The notes: generated by a model from the letters alone, not told the origin. Positions 1 through 11,926 are shown, numbered from the stretch's first letter. The stretch: DNA of 64,000 nucleotides from Ovis canadensis (GCF_042477335.2 NC_091262.1:39095001-39159000), one strand, 5' to 3'. Translations and numbers: made by a program.

Positions 1-129
1 CTCTGAGATGAAGCTATTTCTGGTTATTTCCCATGTACTTTCTCTTTCATGCTACTTAGATAGGTTTGCTCTATGGTTAAAAAAAAATTCAGTAGTCCCT
101 TGGAGGTAGCATCACATCCTAGAAAGAGG

Positions 130-340
130 AAAGACTTTGAGATTTGGGTTTGTGTCTCTGTTTCATCATTTACCAGCTGAAAGACTTCAAGGAAGTAGCT
201 TTACTTCTCCAAGCCTCCACTCCCTCATCTGTAAAATGGGGTTAGTAATGCCTCACCTGGAAAGTTTGTGGTGAGAATTAAATGAGATAATATATGAAAG
301 TGCCTGTAACTGTGCCTAGCACAGGGAGGAGTAATTGGAT
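130..340 (+). repeat. MIR-type SINE (ancient mammalian)
   Basis: Contains the typical MIR core (the 'tcatctgtaaaatgggg' phrase, then 'tgagaattaaatgagataat' and 'gcctagcacagg'). Diverged, with no visible target duplication. The first 130 bases show nothing recognisable. Confidence 0.75.
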
Positions 341-364
341 AAGATGAAGCTGACTTTTTAAAAA

Positions 365-840
365 TGTTGTTTAGTACTTTATTATGAAGTTAAACCTACA
401 TCACTGTATGATCTAGTAACTCCACTCTAGGCATTTACCCAAAAGAAATAAAAATTCAAGTTCATACAGAGACTTTTATATATATGCTCATAGAAGATTT
501 TACTAAATAGTAAACAATAATAATAATAATAATACAACCCAAATGTCCATCAACAGGAGAATATTTTCACATAGGTGGATAAATCTCTAAAATATTATGC
601 TGAATTAATAAGCCAGACACAAGAGAGTACAAACCAAAGGATTCCATTTATATAAAGCCCCAGAACAAACAAAACTAATTTGTGGTGGAAAAAAGAATCA
701 GAAAGTAGCCACCTTTGTGACTGGGACTGAATGGGAAGGCACACAAGGAGACTTTCGGTGAAATTCCATTGATCTGATTATATTTCAGTTTTCACAAAGT
801 TTAAATGCTGTGATATAAAACCCAAAATTAACTTGTATAA
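365..840 (+). mobile_element. Old L1 3' fragment
   Basis: Diverged L1M-like ORF2 end and 3' UTR in sense orientation. Recognised by phrases such as 'aaatgtccatcaacagg', 'ggattccatttatata' and a decayed Gly/Trp-rich tail region. No open frame remains. An (AAT)n run at 516-533 lies inside it. Confidence 0.6.
516..533. repeat. (AAT)n microsatellite
   Basis: Six consecutive AAT units inside an old L1 fragment. Confidence 0.85.
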
Positions 841-979
841 CAATGAAAATAAGAGGTAGCTGATTTTAAATACTCCTTCAGACCTCTGAAGTCTCAAAAT
901 CTCAAATAATACCGAACACCCTACGCAAAGTGAAGCAGACTCTAGCTGAAATATTCAAAGAGCCCTTGAGATTCTCATG

Positions 980-1182
980 AAGTGAAGTCACTCAGTCATG
1001 TCCAACTCTTTGCGACCCCATGGACTGTAGCCTACCAGGCTCCTCAATCCATGGAATTTTCCAGGCAAGAGTACTGGAGTGAGTTGCCATTTCCTTCTCC
1101 AGGGGATCTTCCCAAACCAGGGATCGAACCCTGGTCTCCCGCACTGCAGGCAGACGTTTTACCATCTGAGCCACCAGGGAAG
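980..1182 (-). mobile_element. Bov-tA-type SINE
   Basis: Full-length ruminant tRNA-derived SINE, antisense; the tRNA-like head (B-box 'gggttcgatccctgg' type) is at the right end. Flanked by a perfect 16-bp target duplication, ccttgagattctcatg, at 964-979 and 1183-1198. Short frames on both strands here are SINE shadows. Confidence 0.93.
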
Positions 1183-1880
1183 CCTTGAGATTCTCATGGG
1201 TTCTATAAATACTGAGCCCCAAACTCATTTGTAAAGTGAAAGAAATTCTGCCGCAGAAGCTGTGCAGATCAGACCATTTCTATAAGGATATTCTCTAGAA
1301 ATATATCTGAATATCTCAATCAAAAGTGCTAATGATGGTTATAAATACTCCAAGTATCTGTTTTTCAGTAACTCCATCAGGGCAGGCACATACCCAGCCT
1401 TGGCACTGTTGACCATTTGGGCTGGGTAATTCTTTTCTGTGGGAGACTGTGTGTGTACTATATGTTGCTGAGCAGCATTCCTGGCCTCTACCCACTAGAC
1501 AACAGCAACTTCCCCCCAGATTGTGACAACCCACAGTGCTTTCAGACACGGACAGACATCTCCTGGAGGCAATACCGCCTCAGTTGATCAGCACGGCTCT
1601 AGGAGAACGATTGTGTGTGTGGTAGAAGTATGTCAAGAACAACCGAACTGCACAGAGGTGAGGGGCTGGCTGGTGAGGCTGTCCCACTAACTGAAAGGCA
1701 GGAAGGTGACTAACAATGCGGGCCTGTAGGATTCTTGACATGAGTGCCAATGGCCTCTTGTACTTTGCAGCAAGGAAAGAAAATGAGAAGCATTGCACAT
1801 AAGCTAGTGGAACCCAGGGCTCACAAACTTGGTTGAATGTGGACATCCCATAGGCTTCTCAGGACCATTTAGATAGGAAT

Positions 1881-2096
1881 GTTGTTGTTGTTTAGTTGCT
1901 AAGTTGTATCCAACTCTTTGAGATCCCATGGAATGTAGTCTGCCAGGCTCCTCTGTCCATGGGATTTTCCAGGCAAGAATACTGGAGTAGGTAGCCATTT
2001 CCTTCTCCAGAGAATCCTCCCAACCCAGGGATTGAACCTGCGTCTCCTGCATTGGCAGGCAGATTCTTTTACCTCTGAGCCACCTGGGAAATCCTC
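1881..2096 (-). mobile_element. Bov-tA-type SINE
   Basis: Antisense copy beginning with a TTG-repeat tail and ending in the tRNA-like head. The flanks agataggaat and agatgagaat look like a decayed target duplication. Confidence 0.88.
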
Positions 2097-2208
2097 AGAT
2101 GAGAATAGTTCTTACCAAGTGGACATGATTACAGGCAAAGCAACACCACTCTGATACATTAAAGAGAGAACCAGACAGACAATCACTGATCTTAGCAGCT
2201 CATTAAAG

Positions 2209-2216
<8 letters not shown>

Positions 2217-2254
<38 letters not shown>
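2217..2254. repeat. (AC)n microsatellite, 19 units
   Basis: Uninterrupted AC dinucleotide run of 38 bases, preceded by one interrupted unit (acacat). Likely polymorphic in populations. Confidence 0.97.
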
Positions 2255-2260
<6 letters not shown>

Positions 2261-3308
2261 CTTTAAATACTTTTCTAGCAGTTGTTAGTGTCAGTTAAAA
2301 CTAACCTCTGCTAGTAATATCTAACTGTGGGGATAGCGAGACTGCATAAGAGAATTTTTCTAAACCTTTAGCTAAGACTTGAAAGCCTAATTTATCCAAA
2401 ATAGTGACTGTGGCACATTCATAGCAATTAGCTTAGGCAAAACACTACCCAGTACGAGTTGCCCATTCAGAATAGCCTGTCCATTGCACAGGTGGGTAAT
2501 AGCAGGTATGCTCATGCCACTTACTGCCTGTATCCATCAGTCAGGACTTTCCCATTAGCCTTTCTGTAGACAGTCATTACAATAGTACTGTTTATCACTA
2601 TCTGATGACGCGGTAGTTGAATTAGACTGTTCCAAACTAGTACAACCACTGCAATACTTGATTATGGTTAATGCATAAATGGGCAGTTTTCTTTGTGTTA
2701 ACAAACCTCACAGGAATGCTTTTTAAAAGCATATTTAGATTCAAACATGCTTTCTAGATCAGAGATTTGGGGGAACCTAGATCACTACAAGTTAGTTGCA
2801 AACTGCAGTTTCAATAACTCGCCTATGTAAGACTCTCTGAAATGTTCATCAAAATACTTCATAGAATGTGAGTCTAAAGTCTCATGTCTGGGATTTGCAT
2901 TCAGTTTCTAAACATTCCAAAGCATTTGTTTGATCATTTAAGCCCATTGTCCATTTTCTTAGAATTTCATCAAGTAAATGCAGGTGTTGTCTGACCTTCT
3001 TTGGTGTGTCTTGGTACTTCAGATGTACCATTCTGAACTGATTCTCTACAATGTTCTATCCTAGTCTCAAGCTGACAATGTGCTCAAGGATGTACCAAAT
3101 TCCATGTAATGGAACTATTTAGATACTTCTGATGTGTCAATAAAAGATAAATTGCAATCCTTCAGTAGCGTTTCTCATTTTTCTTAGTGAGATCTCAATC
3201 ATAAGTATTACCTTTTCTTTAAGATGGGCTTGACATGACTGCCTGGTAACACTGAACTGAGCAAACACTGTTTTATATACGCATGATTTAAAAATTTAAT
3301 TTTTAAAG
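2255..3308. other. Intergenic sequence without recognised features
   Basis: AT-rich sequence with no long open frame, no splice-bounded exon and no repeat family that I recognise. An old, highly diverged repeat cannot be excluded by eye. Confidence 0.5.
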
Positions 3309-3486
3309 ATTTTTTTGATGTGGACCATTTTCAAAGTCTTTATTGAATGTGTTACAATGCTGCTTCTGCTGTTTATGTTCTGGTTTTTGGCAGGCATGTG
3401 GGATCTTAGCTCCCTGACCAGGGATTGAACCAGACACCCCTGCATTGGAAGATGAAGTCCTAACCACTGAACCTCCGGGAAAGTCC
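3309..3486 (-). mobile_element. CHR-type tRNA-derived SINE
   Basis: Antisense SINE: T-rich tail, 'gggatcttagctccctgaccaggg' type body and a head ending 'gggaaagtcccc'. The flanking AATTTTTAA is compatible with a target duplication. Confidence 0.8.
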
Positions 3487-3782
3487 CCACAAATCAATTT
3501 TTAATTACACAAGGGTTATAGTTTCTATTCTGGTTACAAAAAAAGGCTAAGAATGAGAAGCCACGGCCTCAAGGGGAGTGAATTCCTTTACGATGCCTCT
3601 GCTGCTTGGTTCCCCCCGAGGGATGAACCTGCCATCTGCTACTCGCAGGGACTTAAAGGTTCCTGGACAGCCCTCCTTGGGCCAGATTTCTAATCCTGAT
3701 GATCATTAACAGAAGCTGATTTCTCCTAGCTCTTACTAGGGTAATAAGGTAGGTAGGTAGTAGGTTCAGTTAAGTCTCTCAG

Positions 3783-4592
3783 TCATGTCCGACTCTTTGC
3801 GACCCCATGAATCGCAGCACGCCAGGCCTCCCTGTCCATCACCAACTCCCGGAGTTCACTCAGACCCACGTCCATTGAGTCAGTGATGCCATCCAGCCAT
3901 CTCATCCTCTGTCGTCCCCTTCTCCACCTGCCCCCAATCCCTCCCAGCATCAGAGTCTTTTCCAATGAGTCAACTCTTCGAATGAGGTGGCCAAAGTACT
4001 GGAGTTTCAGCTTTAACATCATTCCTTCCAAAGAAATCCCAGGGCTGATCTCCTTCAGAATGGACTGGTTGGATCTCCTTGCAGTCCAAGGGACTCTCAA
4101 GAGTCTTCTCCAACACCACAGTTCAAAAGCATCAATTCTTTGGTGCTCAGCCTTCTTCACAGTCCAACTCTCACATCCATACATGACCACTGGAAAAACC
4201 ATAGCCTTGACTAGACAGACCTTTGTTGGCAGAGTAATGTCTCTGCTTTTGAATATACTGTCTAGGTTGGTCATAACTTTTCTTCCAAGGAGAAAGCGTC
4301 TTTTAATTTCAAGGCTGCAATCACCATCTGCAGTGATTTTGGAGCCCCCCAAAATAAAGTCTGACACTGTTTCCACTGTTTCCCCATCTATTTCCCATGA
4401 AGTGATGGGACCGGATGCCATGATCTTCATTTTCTGAATGTTGAGCTTTAAGCCAACTTTTTCACTCTCCTCTTTCACTTTCATCAAGAGGCTCTTTAGT
4501 TTCTCTTCACTTTCTGCCATTAGGGTGGTGTCATCTGCATATCTGAGGTTATTGATATTTCTCCCGGCAATCTTGATTCCAGCTGGTGTTTC
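3783..4592 (-). pseudogene. BovB ORF2 C-terminal part (RT end and thumb region)
   Basis: Continuous antisense frame covering the catalytic RYADDTT motif, the GLKLNIQK segment and the conserved region after it ([23 protein letters not shown]), to near the 3' end. At the codon that is TGA in several other copies here, this copy reads CAA, so the frame stays open. It lacks the endonuclease and fingers on this strand, so it is a truncated reverse-transcriptase relic. The frame extends a little past the junction into unrelated antisense sequence, up to 4658. Confidence 0.85.
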
Positions 4593-4885
4593 ACCCAGGT
4601 AAGATGGTAGGTGTTGCAAGAGGGCATCAGAGGGCAGACACACTGAAACCATACTCACAGAAAACTAATTAATCTAATCACACTAGGACCACAGCCTTGT
4701 CTAACTCAATGAAACCAAGCCATGCCCACAGGGCAACCCAAGATGGGCGGGTCACGGTGGAAAGAGCTGACAGAATGTGGTCCACTGGAGAAGGGAATGG
4801 CAAACCACTTCAGTATTCTTGCCTTGAGAACCCCATGAACAATATGAAAAGGCAAAATCATAGGATAATGAAATAGGAATTCCCC

Positions 4886-7003
4886 ATGTCAGTAGGTGCC
4901 CAACACCCCTCTGGAGATCAGTGGAGAAATAACTCCAGAAAGAATGAAGGGATAGAGCCAAAGAAAAAACAATACCCAGCTGTGGATGTGACTGGTGATA
5001 GAAGCAAGGTCCAATGCTGTAAAGTGCAATATTGCATAGGAACCTGGAATGTCAGGTCCATGAATCCAGGCAAATTGGAAGTGGTCAAACAAGAGGTGGC
5101 AAGAGTGAACATCGACATTCTAGGAATCAGTGAACTAAAATGGACTGGAATGGGTGAATTTAACTCAGATGACCATTACATCTACCACTGCGGGCAGGAA
5201 TCCCTCAGAAGAAATGGAGTAGCCATCATGGTCAACAAAAGAGTCCAAAATGCAGTACTTGGATGCAATCTCAAAAACGACAGAATGGTCTCTGTTCATC
5301 TCCAAGGCAAACCATTCAATATCACAGTTATCCAAGTTTATGCCCCAACCAGTAACACTGAAGAAGCTGAAGTTGAATGGTTTTATGAAGACCTACAAGA
5401 CCTTTTAGAACTAATACCCAAAAAAGATGTCCTTTTCATTATAGGGGACTGGAATGGAAAAGTAGGAAGTCAAGAAACCTGGAGTAACAGGCAAATTTGG
5501 CCTTGGAATGCGGAATGAAGCAGGGCAAACACTAATAGAGTTTTGCCAAGAAAATGCACTGGTCATAGCAAACACCCTCTTCCAACAACACAAGAGAAGA
5601 CTCTACACCTGGACATCACCAGATGGTCAACACCGAAATCAGATTGATTATATTCCTTGCAGCCAAAGATGGAGAAGCTCTATACAGTCAACAAAAACAA
5701 GACCAGGAGCTGACTGCGGCTCAGATCATGAACTCCTTATTGCCAAATTCAGACTCAAATTGAAGAAAGTAGGGAAAAACGCTAGACCGTTCAGGTATGA
5801 CCTAAATCAAATCCCTTATGATTATACAGTGGAAGTGAGAAATAGATTTAAGGGCCTAAATCTGATAGATAAAGTGCCTGATGAACTATGGAATGAGGTT
5901 TGTGACATTGTACAGGAGACAGGGACCAAGACCATCCCCATGGCAAAGAAATGCAAAAAAGCAAAATGGCTGTCTGGAGAGGCCTTACAAATAGCTGTGA
6001 AAAGAAGAGAAGCAAAAAGCAAAGGAGAAAAGGAAAGATATAAGCATCTGAATGCAGAGTTCCAGAGTATAGCAAGAAGAGCTAAGAAAGCCTTCATCAG
6101 CGATCAATGCAAAGAAATAGAGGAAAAGAACAGAATGGGAACAACTAGAGATCTCTTCAAGAAAATTAGAGATACCAAGGGAACATTTCATGCAAAGATG
6201 GGCTCAATAAAGGACAGAAATGGTCTGGACCTAACAGAAGCAGAAGATATTAAGACGAGGTGGCAAGAATACACAGAAGAACTGTACAAAAAAGATCTTC
6301 ACGACCCAGATAATCATGATGGTGTGATCACTCCTCTAGAGCCAGACATCCTGGAATGTGAAGTCAAGTGGGCCTTGGAAAGCATCACTATGAACAAAGC
6401 CAGTGGAGGTGATGGAATTCCAGTTGAGCTGTTTCAAATCCTGAAAGATGATGCTGTGAAAGTGCTGCACTCAATGTGCCAGCAAATTTGGAAAACTCAG
6501 CAGTGGCCACAGGACTGGAAAAGGTCAGTTTTCATTCCAATCCCAAAGAAAGGCAATGCCAAAGAATGCTCAAACTACCACACAATTGCACTCATCTCAC
6601 ATGCTAGTAAAGTAATGCTCAAAATTCTCCAAGCCAGCCTTCAGCAATACGTGAACCATGAACTTCCTGATGTTCAAGCTGGTTTTAGAAAAGGCAGAGG
6701 AACCAGAGATCAAATTGCCAACATCCACTGGATCATGGAAAAAGCAAGAGAGTTCCAGAAAAACATCTATTTCTGCTTTATTGACTATGCCAAAGCCTTT
6801 GACAGTGTGGATCACAAGAAACTGTGGAAAATTCTGAAAGAGATGGGAATACCAGACCACCTGACCTGCCTCTTGAGAAATCTGTATGCAGGTCAGGAAG
6901 CAACAGTTAGAACTGGACATGGAACAACAGACTGGTTCCAAATAGGAAAAGGAGTATGTCAAGGCTGTATATTGTCACCCTGCTTATTTAACTTATATGC
7001 AGA
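4886..7003 (+). pseudogene. BovB ORF2 N-terminal endonuclease and RT part, frameshifted
   Basis: An apurinic-type endonuclease (GTWNVRSMN, APTSN..EEAE, GDWNGKVG, then SDHELL) runs into RT fingers and palm (PIPKKGNAKECSNY, FIDYAKAFD, GVCQGCILSPC). Two frames, 4886-5518 and 5508 onward, are separated by a 2-base deletion near 5478 ('gaaacctgg' against 'gaaacacctgg' in the copies at 37.7 and 52.8 kb). The frame stops at the element edge before the YADD motif, which is on the other strand at about 4545. Not functional. Confidence 0.88.
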
Positions 7004-7029
7004 GGTAGTTGTAGTTAGTATCAAATGAA

Positions 7030-7462
7030 TCAGCTGGACAGTCTCTCTTATCTTCTATACTCCAGCATTCTGTGATTCAGATTTCATCCAGACTTCCTGA
7101 TTTCCTGGAGAGTTCCAAACCTTATCCCAAGGTTCTTCCCTAGGTGGTTGAAATAAATTCTATTTTATTCTGTTTTATGCTCACCTTGGCTTAAACCAAT
7201 GTTATGACAAGACCAGCCCTTGTGGTTCTCATTGTGGCTGCAAGAAGCCATCCACAATAATCATTAGGAAACTTTGGGCAAAAAGAAGTTTGCTGATTTT
7301 TTTTGAAAAGGATCTGAAGATTACATGGCATACCTGGAGTCATACAGTGAGGTTGTGTGTAGTCAGAGGGCCCAGGCCTTGAGGTCTGCTTTTATTGGGG
7401 TCCAAGCTGAGGACCTAAGGTTTCGTGGGCTCGCTCTTTATTTTTTTCTTGTGCTTCTCTTA
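7030..7462. other. Intergenic sequence without recognised features
   Basis: Unique-looking sequence between the inverted BovB and an L1; no open frame or RNA gene seen. Confidence 0.5.
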
Positions 7463-8657
7463 GATTCCTTTTTTTTTTAATTTAAATTTTTATTTTTACT
7501 TTATTTTACTTTACAATACTGTATTGGTTTTGCCATACATTGACATGAATCTGCCACGGGTGTAGATGAGTTCCCAATCCTGAACCCCCCTCCCACCTCC
7601 CACCCCATGTCATCCCTCTGGATCATCCCCGTGCATCAGCCTCAAGCATCCTGTATCCTGCATTGAACATAGACTGGTGATTCATTTCTTACATGATAGT
7701 ATACATTTTCTAATGCCATTCTCCCAAATCATCCCACATTCTCCCTTTCCCTCAGAGTCCAAAAGTCCGCTCTACACATCTGTGTCTCTTTTGCTGTCTC
7801 GCATACAGGGTCATCATCACCATCTTTCTAAATTCCATATATATGTGTTAGTATACTGTATTGGTGTTTTTCTTTCTGGCTTACTTCACTCTGTATAATA
7901 GGCTCCAGTTTCATCCACCTCATTAGAACTGATTCAAATGTATTCTTTTTAATGGCTGAGTAATACTCCATTGTATATATGTACCACAGCTTTCTTATCC
8001 ATTCATCTGCTGATGGACATCTAGGTTGTTTCCATGTCCTGGAACAGTGCTGCGATGAACATTGGGTATATGTGTCTCTTTCAATTCTGGTTTCCTCAGT
8101 GTGTATGCCCAACAGTGGGATTGCTGGGCCATAAGGCAGTTCTATTCGCAATTTTTTAAGGAATCTCCACACTGTTCTCCATAGTGGCTGTACTAGTTTG
8201 CATTCCCACCAACAGTGTAAGAGGGTTCCCTTTTCTCCACACCCTCTCCAGCATTTATTGCTTGCAGACTTTTGGATCGCAGCCATTCTGACTGGTGTGA
8301 AATGGTACCTCATTGTGGTCTTGATTTGCATTTCTCTAGTAATGAGTGATGTTGAGCATCTTTTCATGTGTTTGTTAGCCATCCGTATGTCTTCTTTGGA
8401 GAAATGTCTATTTAGTTCTTTGGCCCATTTTTTGATTGGGTCATTTATTTTTCTGGAATTGAGCTGCATAAGTCGCTTGTATATTTTTGAGATTAGTTGT
8501 TTGTCAGTTGCTTCATTTGCTATTATTTTCTCCCATTCCAAAGGCTGTCTTTTCACCTGGCTTATAGTTTCTTTTGTTGTGCAGAAGCTTTTAATTTTAA
8601 TTAGATTCCATTTGTTTATTTTTGCTTTTATTTCCAGTATTCTGGGAGGTGGATCAT
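7463..8657 (-). mobile_element. 5'-truncated ruminant L1, 3' end
   Basis: Antisense L1: poly-A as T-rich start, 3' UTR with the 'gccatacattgacatgaat' phrase, then the C-terminal part of ORF2, truncated at about 8657. Closely similar to the copy at 55.3-56.5 kb. Confidence 0.92.
7828..8556 (-). pseudogene. L1 ORF2 C-terminal fragment
   Basis: About 240 codons of the L1 ORF2 C-terminal region, including the cysteine-rich stretch [18 protein letters not shown] and the [20 protein letters not shown] and [10 protein letters not shown] segments typical of mammalian L1. It lacks the endonuclease and RT domains because the element is 5' truncated. Relic. Confidence 0.9.
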
Positions 8658-8723
8658 AGAGGATCCTGCTGTGATTTATGTCGGGGGCTCGCTCTCTATT
8701 AGTGAATTTGAAACGTAAAAGTG

Positions 8724-8887
8724 AGGGACTCCCGTGGCTGTCCAGTGGTTAAGACTCTGAGCTTCCACAGGTTCAATCCCTGGATGAGGAACTAAGATCC
8801 CACATACTGAAAAGCACGGCCAAAAAACCTGAAAAGCAATGCCCCCCAATAATCCTCCCGCACTCACCCCGAAAAACAAACAAAAGA
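8724..8887 (+). mobile_element. CHR-type SINE
   Basis: Sense copy: head 'gggactcccgtggctgtccag', body 'gaactaagatcccacat', ending in 'ggccaaaaaa'. Diverged. Confidence 0.8.
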
Positions 8888-9145
8888 CTTGTAACAGCGG
8901 GAATTTAAAGTGTGAAAGGAGAGAAAACAAAGGGAGGCCCAAACAGTCAGTCAACAAAGATCTCTAAAACAAAGTTGGGGGGAGCATGACCAGGTTCTTT
9001 ATTCAGTCCTGTGTGGCTGGTAATGTATCTAGGGAGAAAGCCATCTTTGAGATGGAGGCCCTCAACCATCAAAAACAAAGTCAGGCACTTGCATTAACAG
9101 AAGAAAAGCCAGCTGTCATGCTTACACTACAGTTAACAAAAAAGG

Positions 9146-9290
9146 GGGGCTTCCCATGGGGGTCAAGTGGTTAAGACTCTGCCTTCTAAGGGAGGGGGTG
9201 TGGGGGTGATCCTTGGTCAGGAAGCTAAGATCCCACATGCTTTGCAGCCAAAAAACCAAAACATAAAAAATACTGTAACAAATTCAATAG
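9146..9290 (+). mobile_element. CHR-type SINE
   Basis: Sense copy: 'ggcttcccatgggggtcaag' head, 'aagctaagatcccacatgc', then an A-rich end with 'gccaaaaaaccaaaac'. Confidence 0.8.
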
Positions 9291-9617
9291 ACTGTAAAAA
9301 TGGTCCTCATGTTTAAATCTTAAAAATCTTAAGATTTTTAAGAAAAAAAAAATCTTGAAGAAAAGGAATCTTTTCAGCATGTCTTTGTCCCTCTTCTATC
9401 TGCAGGAAAGGGAAGCCAATATTGTTCCAGCTCCTGCAAGAAGAGATTAGGAAGGATCTCCATGGTGGAGAAAAAAAAGAAGTGGTTAGGGAGGGGGGCG
9501 TGATGAGGGACAAGGCTTGCCTTGAGGGAGGGAGTGCATTCCCAGGATTGATAGGGGGCTCAGGAGGTTGGAGTCCCTTGAGTGGAACTTGCATTAGCTT
9601 AGTTTCCAGCACATTGG
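9291..9617. other. Intergenic, short palindromic A/T stretch
   Basis: Contains TCTTAAAAATCTTAAGATTTTTAAGA-like complementary sequence around 9317-9342 followed by poly-A. A 67-codon + strand frame (9422-9625) has no recognisable motif and runs into a SINE; not called as a gene. Confidence 0.45.
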
Positions 9618-9742
9618 CTCTCTAGTTGTGGAGTGTGGGCTTAGCTGCCCCTCAGCATGTGGGATCTTAGTTCTCCAACCAGGGATCGAACCTGTGTCCC
9701 CTGCAGGTGGATTCTTAACCATTGGCTCACCAGGGATGTCCC
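9618..9742 (-). mobile_element. CHR-type SINE, partial
   Basis: Antisense: 'catgtgggatcttagttctcc', 'accagggatcgaacc', then 'ttcttaaccattgg' and the head ending near 9742. Confidence 0.8.
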
Positions 9743-9975
9743 TGCTTCTTCCGTTTTACAAAGTTTTATACCTTTTTGTTTTAAATTTAGGCATACGATT
9801 CAATTATTTTGGTATTTGGTATGAAATACGGATCCAAGTTCTTTAAAACAAGTATTTTTTTGCATATGAATATCCAATTTTTCCAGCATCATTTGTTGGA
9901 AAAGCTGTCATTTCTCCACTACATTGCCTTTGTACCTTTGTAAAAAATCAGCTGCCCATGTATATGGTTAAAGCT
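9743..9975 (-). mobile_element. Old L1 ORF2 fragment
   Basis: Antisense L1M-like stretch recognised by 'ccagcatcatttgttggaaaa' and 'ctacattgcctttgtacc'. No open frame. Confidence 0.6.
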
Positions 9976-10030
9976 AACTTCTTCAGACATTTTTACAGAA
10001 ATTAAAAAATTGATTCTAATATTCACTTGG

Positions 10031-10170
10031 AGGGACTTACCTAGCAATCCAGCAGTTAAGATTCTGAGCTTCCACTGTGGTGGCCCAGGTTTACTGTGGT
10101 GGCCCAGGTTTGATCCCTGCTGAGGGAACTAAGATCTCACACGCTGCTCAGGCAAAAAAAAAAAAAAAAG
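10031..10170 (+). mobile_element. CHR-type SINE with internal 19-bp duplication
   Basis: Sense SINE ending in poly-A (10155-10170). The unit actgtggtggcccaggttt occurs twice in tandem, exactly, at 10074-10092 and 10093-10111. Only one copy is expected in the family. Confidence 0.82.
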
Positions 10171-10216
10171 GTCAGTTGATAAGTACCTATAATTCCATCG
10201 GCAACTTTAATGATTT

Positions 10217-10720
10217 TTTGCATTGTAACAAAATATAAAAAATAAATTCACTTGGAAATGCAAAGGACCTCCAAGAGCCAATACAACTTTGAAAAAGAAC
10301 AACAGAGTTGGAGAGAACCAATTAGAGAGATCAGAAATAAACCCATGGATATGTGGACTAGAATACTGCTCAATAATAAAGAGGAATGAACTACCGACAT
10401 ACATTGCTTCCCTGGAAGCTCAGTGGTAAAGAATCCGCCTGCCAATTCAGGAGACACTGGAGAATCCCTGGGTCGGGAAGATCCCCTGGAGAAGGCAATG
10501 GTAACCCACTCCAGTATTCTTGCCTGAAAAATCCCATGAACAGAGGAGCCTGGTGGGCTGTATAGGAGTTCATGGGGTCACAAGAGAGTTGACACGATTT
10601 ATCAACTAAACAACTGACATACACAACAGCATGAATGCATCCTAAAATAACTGTGCCGAGTTTAAGAAGCTCTACTAAATGCAGTGCTTTCATATGATTT
10701 CAGCTGTAGAAAATTCTAGA
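10217..10720 (+). mobile_element. Old L1 3' fragment split by a SINE
   Basis: Sense L1 phrases such as 'aaatgcaaaggacctccaag' and 'acaactttgaaaaagaacaa' up to about 10400. L1 3'-like sequence ('atgaatgcatcctaaaa', 'gtggagacagaag') resumes after the Bov-tA at 10403-10607. Short repeats of gacataca on both sides support one original element. Confidence 0.55.
10403..10607 (+). mobile_element. Bov-tA-type SINE
   Basis: Sense copy from 'gcttccctggaagctcag' to 'gacacgatttatcaacta'. Flanked by gacataca on each side. Confidence 0.88.
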
Positions 10721-11059
10721 ATATGCTAATGAATGTGGAGACAGAAGGAAAATCAGTGGTTATGGGAATGAATGGGAAAGTTGGGGAGGCAGAGGGGGAG
10801 GGATCACAAAGGGAAGGAAGAAACTATGGGGGAGGTGGATTCACTGTCGCGATTATATCGATTTCACAGGCATGTACATGTGAAAACTCATCAAAACTAA
10901 AGCAATCTGATGGAAAATGCCTCTCGTGCAGGGGAAGGTCAGCCATTTGGTCTATTCAGGCCTTTGACTGACTCAACGATGTCAGCTCACATTCTGGAGG
11001 TCAACTGGCTCTGTTCAAACTGCAGCAACCGCAGCGTTAATTTCATCCAAACACCTGTT

Positions 11060-11097
11060 ACAGAAATACCTGGAATGAACAGAAATACCTGGAATGA
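11060..11097. repeat. 19-bp tandem duplication
   Basis: acagaaatacctggaatga occurs twice head to tail, with no mismatch, at 11060-11078 and 11079-11097. Confidence 0.93.
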
Positions 11098-11880
11098 CGT
11101 CTGACCAAATAGCTGGGCGTCTTGTGGCTCAGCCACATGGATTCATCATAAGACGGTAGATGTTTTGTGGATGGTGTGAGCAGTAGGGTCCCTAAAGGGA
11201 GCTGGCAGAGCCTCCCAGGCATATGAACAACACAAGTGAAGTCTGAATGGGAAATGACTGTCAGAGCACGTTGGCTCCAAATGGAGACTAGAACAGAGGT
11301 GATGCTCAGGACCCACTGGGATAATCAGGATCAAGAGAAACTGTGATATTTCTGTGAAGCCAACTGCATGTGGTTGGTGTGGGTAATATGCTGCAGTTTC
11401 TGAGCTAGAAAGTGACATCATGTGCCCCCACATCCTCCTTCAGGCTCTGTTTTCTGTCCACTCTCCCTGTGTGACTGTGAACATTCAAATTACACATTTT
11501 CAGAACTGGCAAAAGCCCTCATGGGAAAGGCAGCATTTGGGACCGCTTCCCTCTCCAATGGGTTGTTGTCCCTTGATGATTCTTTCCAATTTTATCAGTT
11601 CTTTGATGCTTTCTAGAAAACATTTAAAGTTGTTGTCTTCAGGGGGAACTTAAGTTCAAATGATCTAACCCGCCTTAACTAGAAACTGTAAGTCTTTGTT
11701 GTGTTTTTATTATTATTATTGGCTGTAATGCAACAGCTATGAATAGTATTCACCTGTATTCAGTCCTCCTCTCCTTCTGGACACATGGGGGACATATCTT
11801 CCCATTCACCTTGTCATTGGGTAGGGCCATGATATTAACTGAGGAAAACGAGCTGGGAGTGGGATCAGTGTTTGTGTCTC

Positions 11881-11926
11881 TTCTGTACTATAAACACAAA
11901 GAAATTTTCTGTACTATAAACACAAA
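11881..11926. repeat. 26-bp period tandem duplication
   Basis: ttctgtactataaacacaaa begins at 11881 and again at 11907, giving a 26-base period. Confidence 0.9.

Larger units (their letters stand above)
3765..7003 (-). mobile_element. BovB (RTE) LINE with 5' inversion
   Basis: One insertion in two opposed parts. From 3765 to about 4592 it is the antisense 3' end of BovB, including the TTCAGTT tail. From about 4593 to 7003 it is the sense 5' and middle part, ending within the reverse-transcriptase region. The two parts are almost complementary in coverage: only about 27-30 bases of consensus are missing between the end of the + part (…atgcagag) and the start of the - part. This is the twin-priming signature, with the insertion oriented to the - strand. 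The flanks (aggtagtaggtt / aggtagttgtagtt) give only an imperfect candidate target duplication. Confidence 0.85.

Noticed and set aside
980..1182. tRNA-like boxes as tRNA genes (here and in all other SINE heads)
   Set aside because: The B-box-like words belong to SINE heads; no complete cloverleaf with acceptor stem and anticodon loop is formed.
5822..6191. Hydrophobic - strand frames inside BovB (also 38085-38454, 6597-6962)
   Set aside because: They are antisense shadows of the conserved BovB ORF2 and recur in each copy only because the element does.
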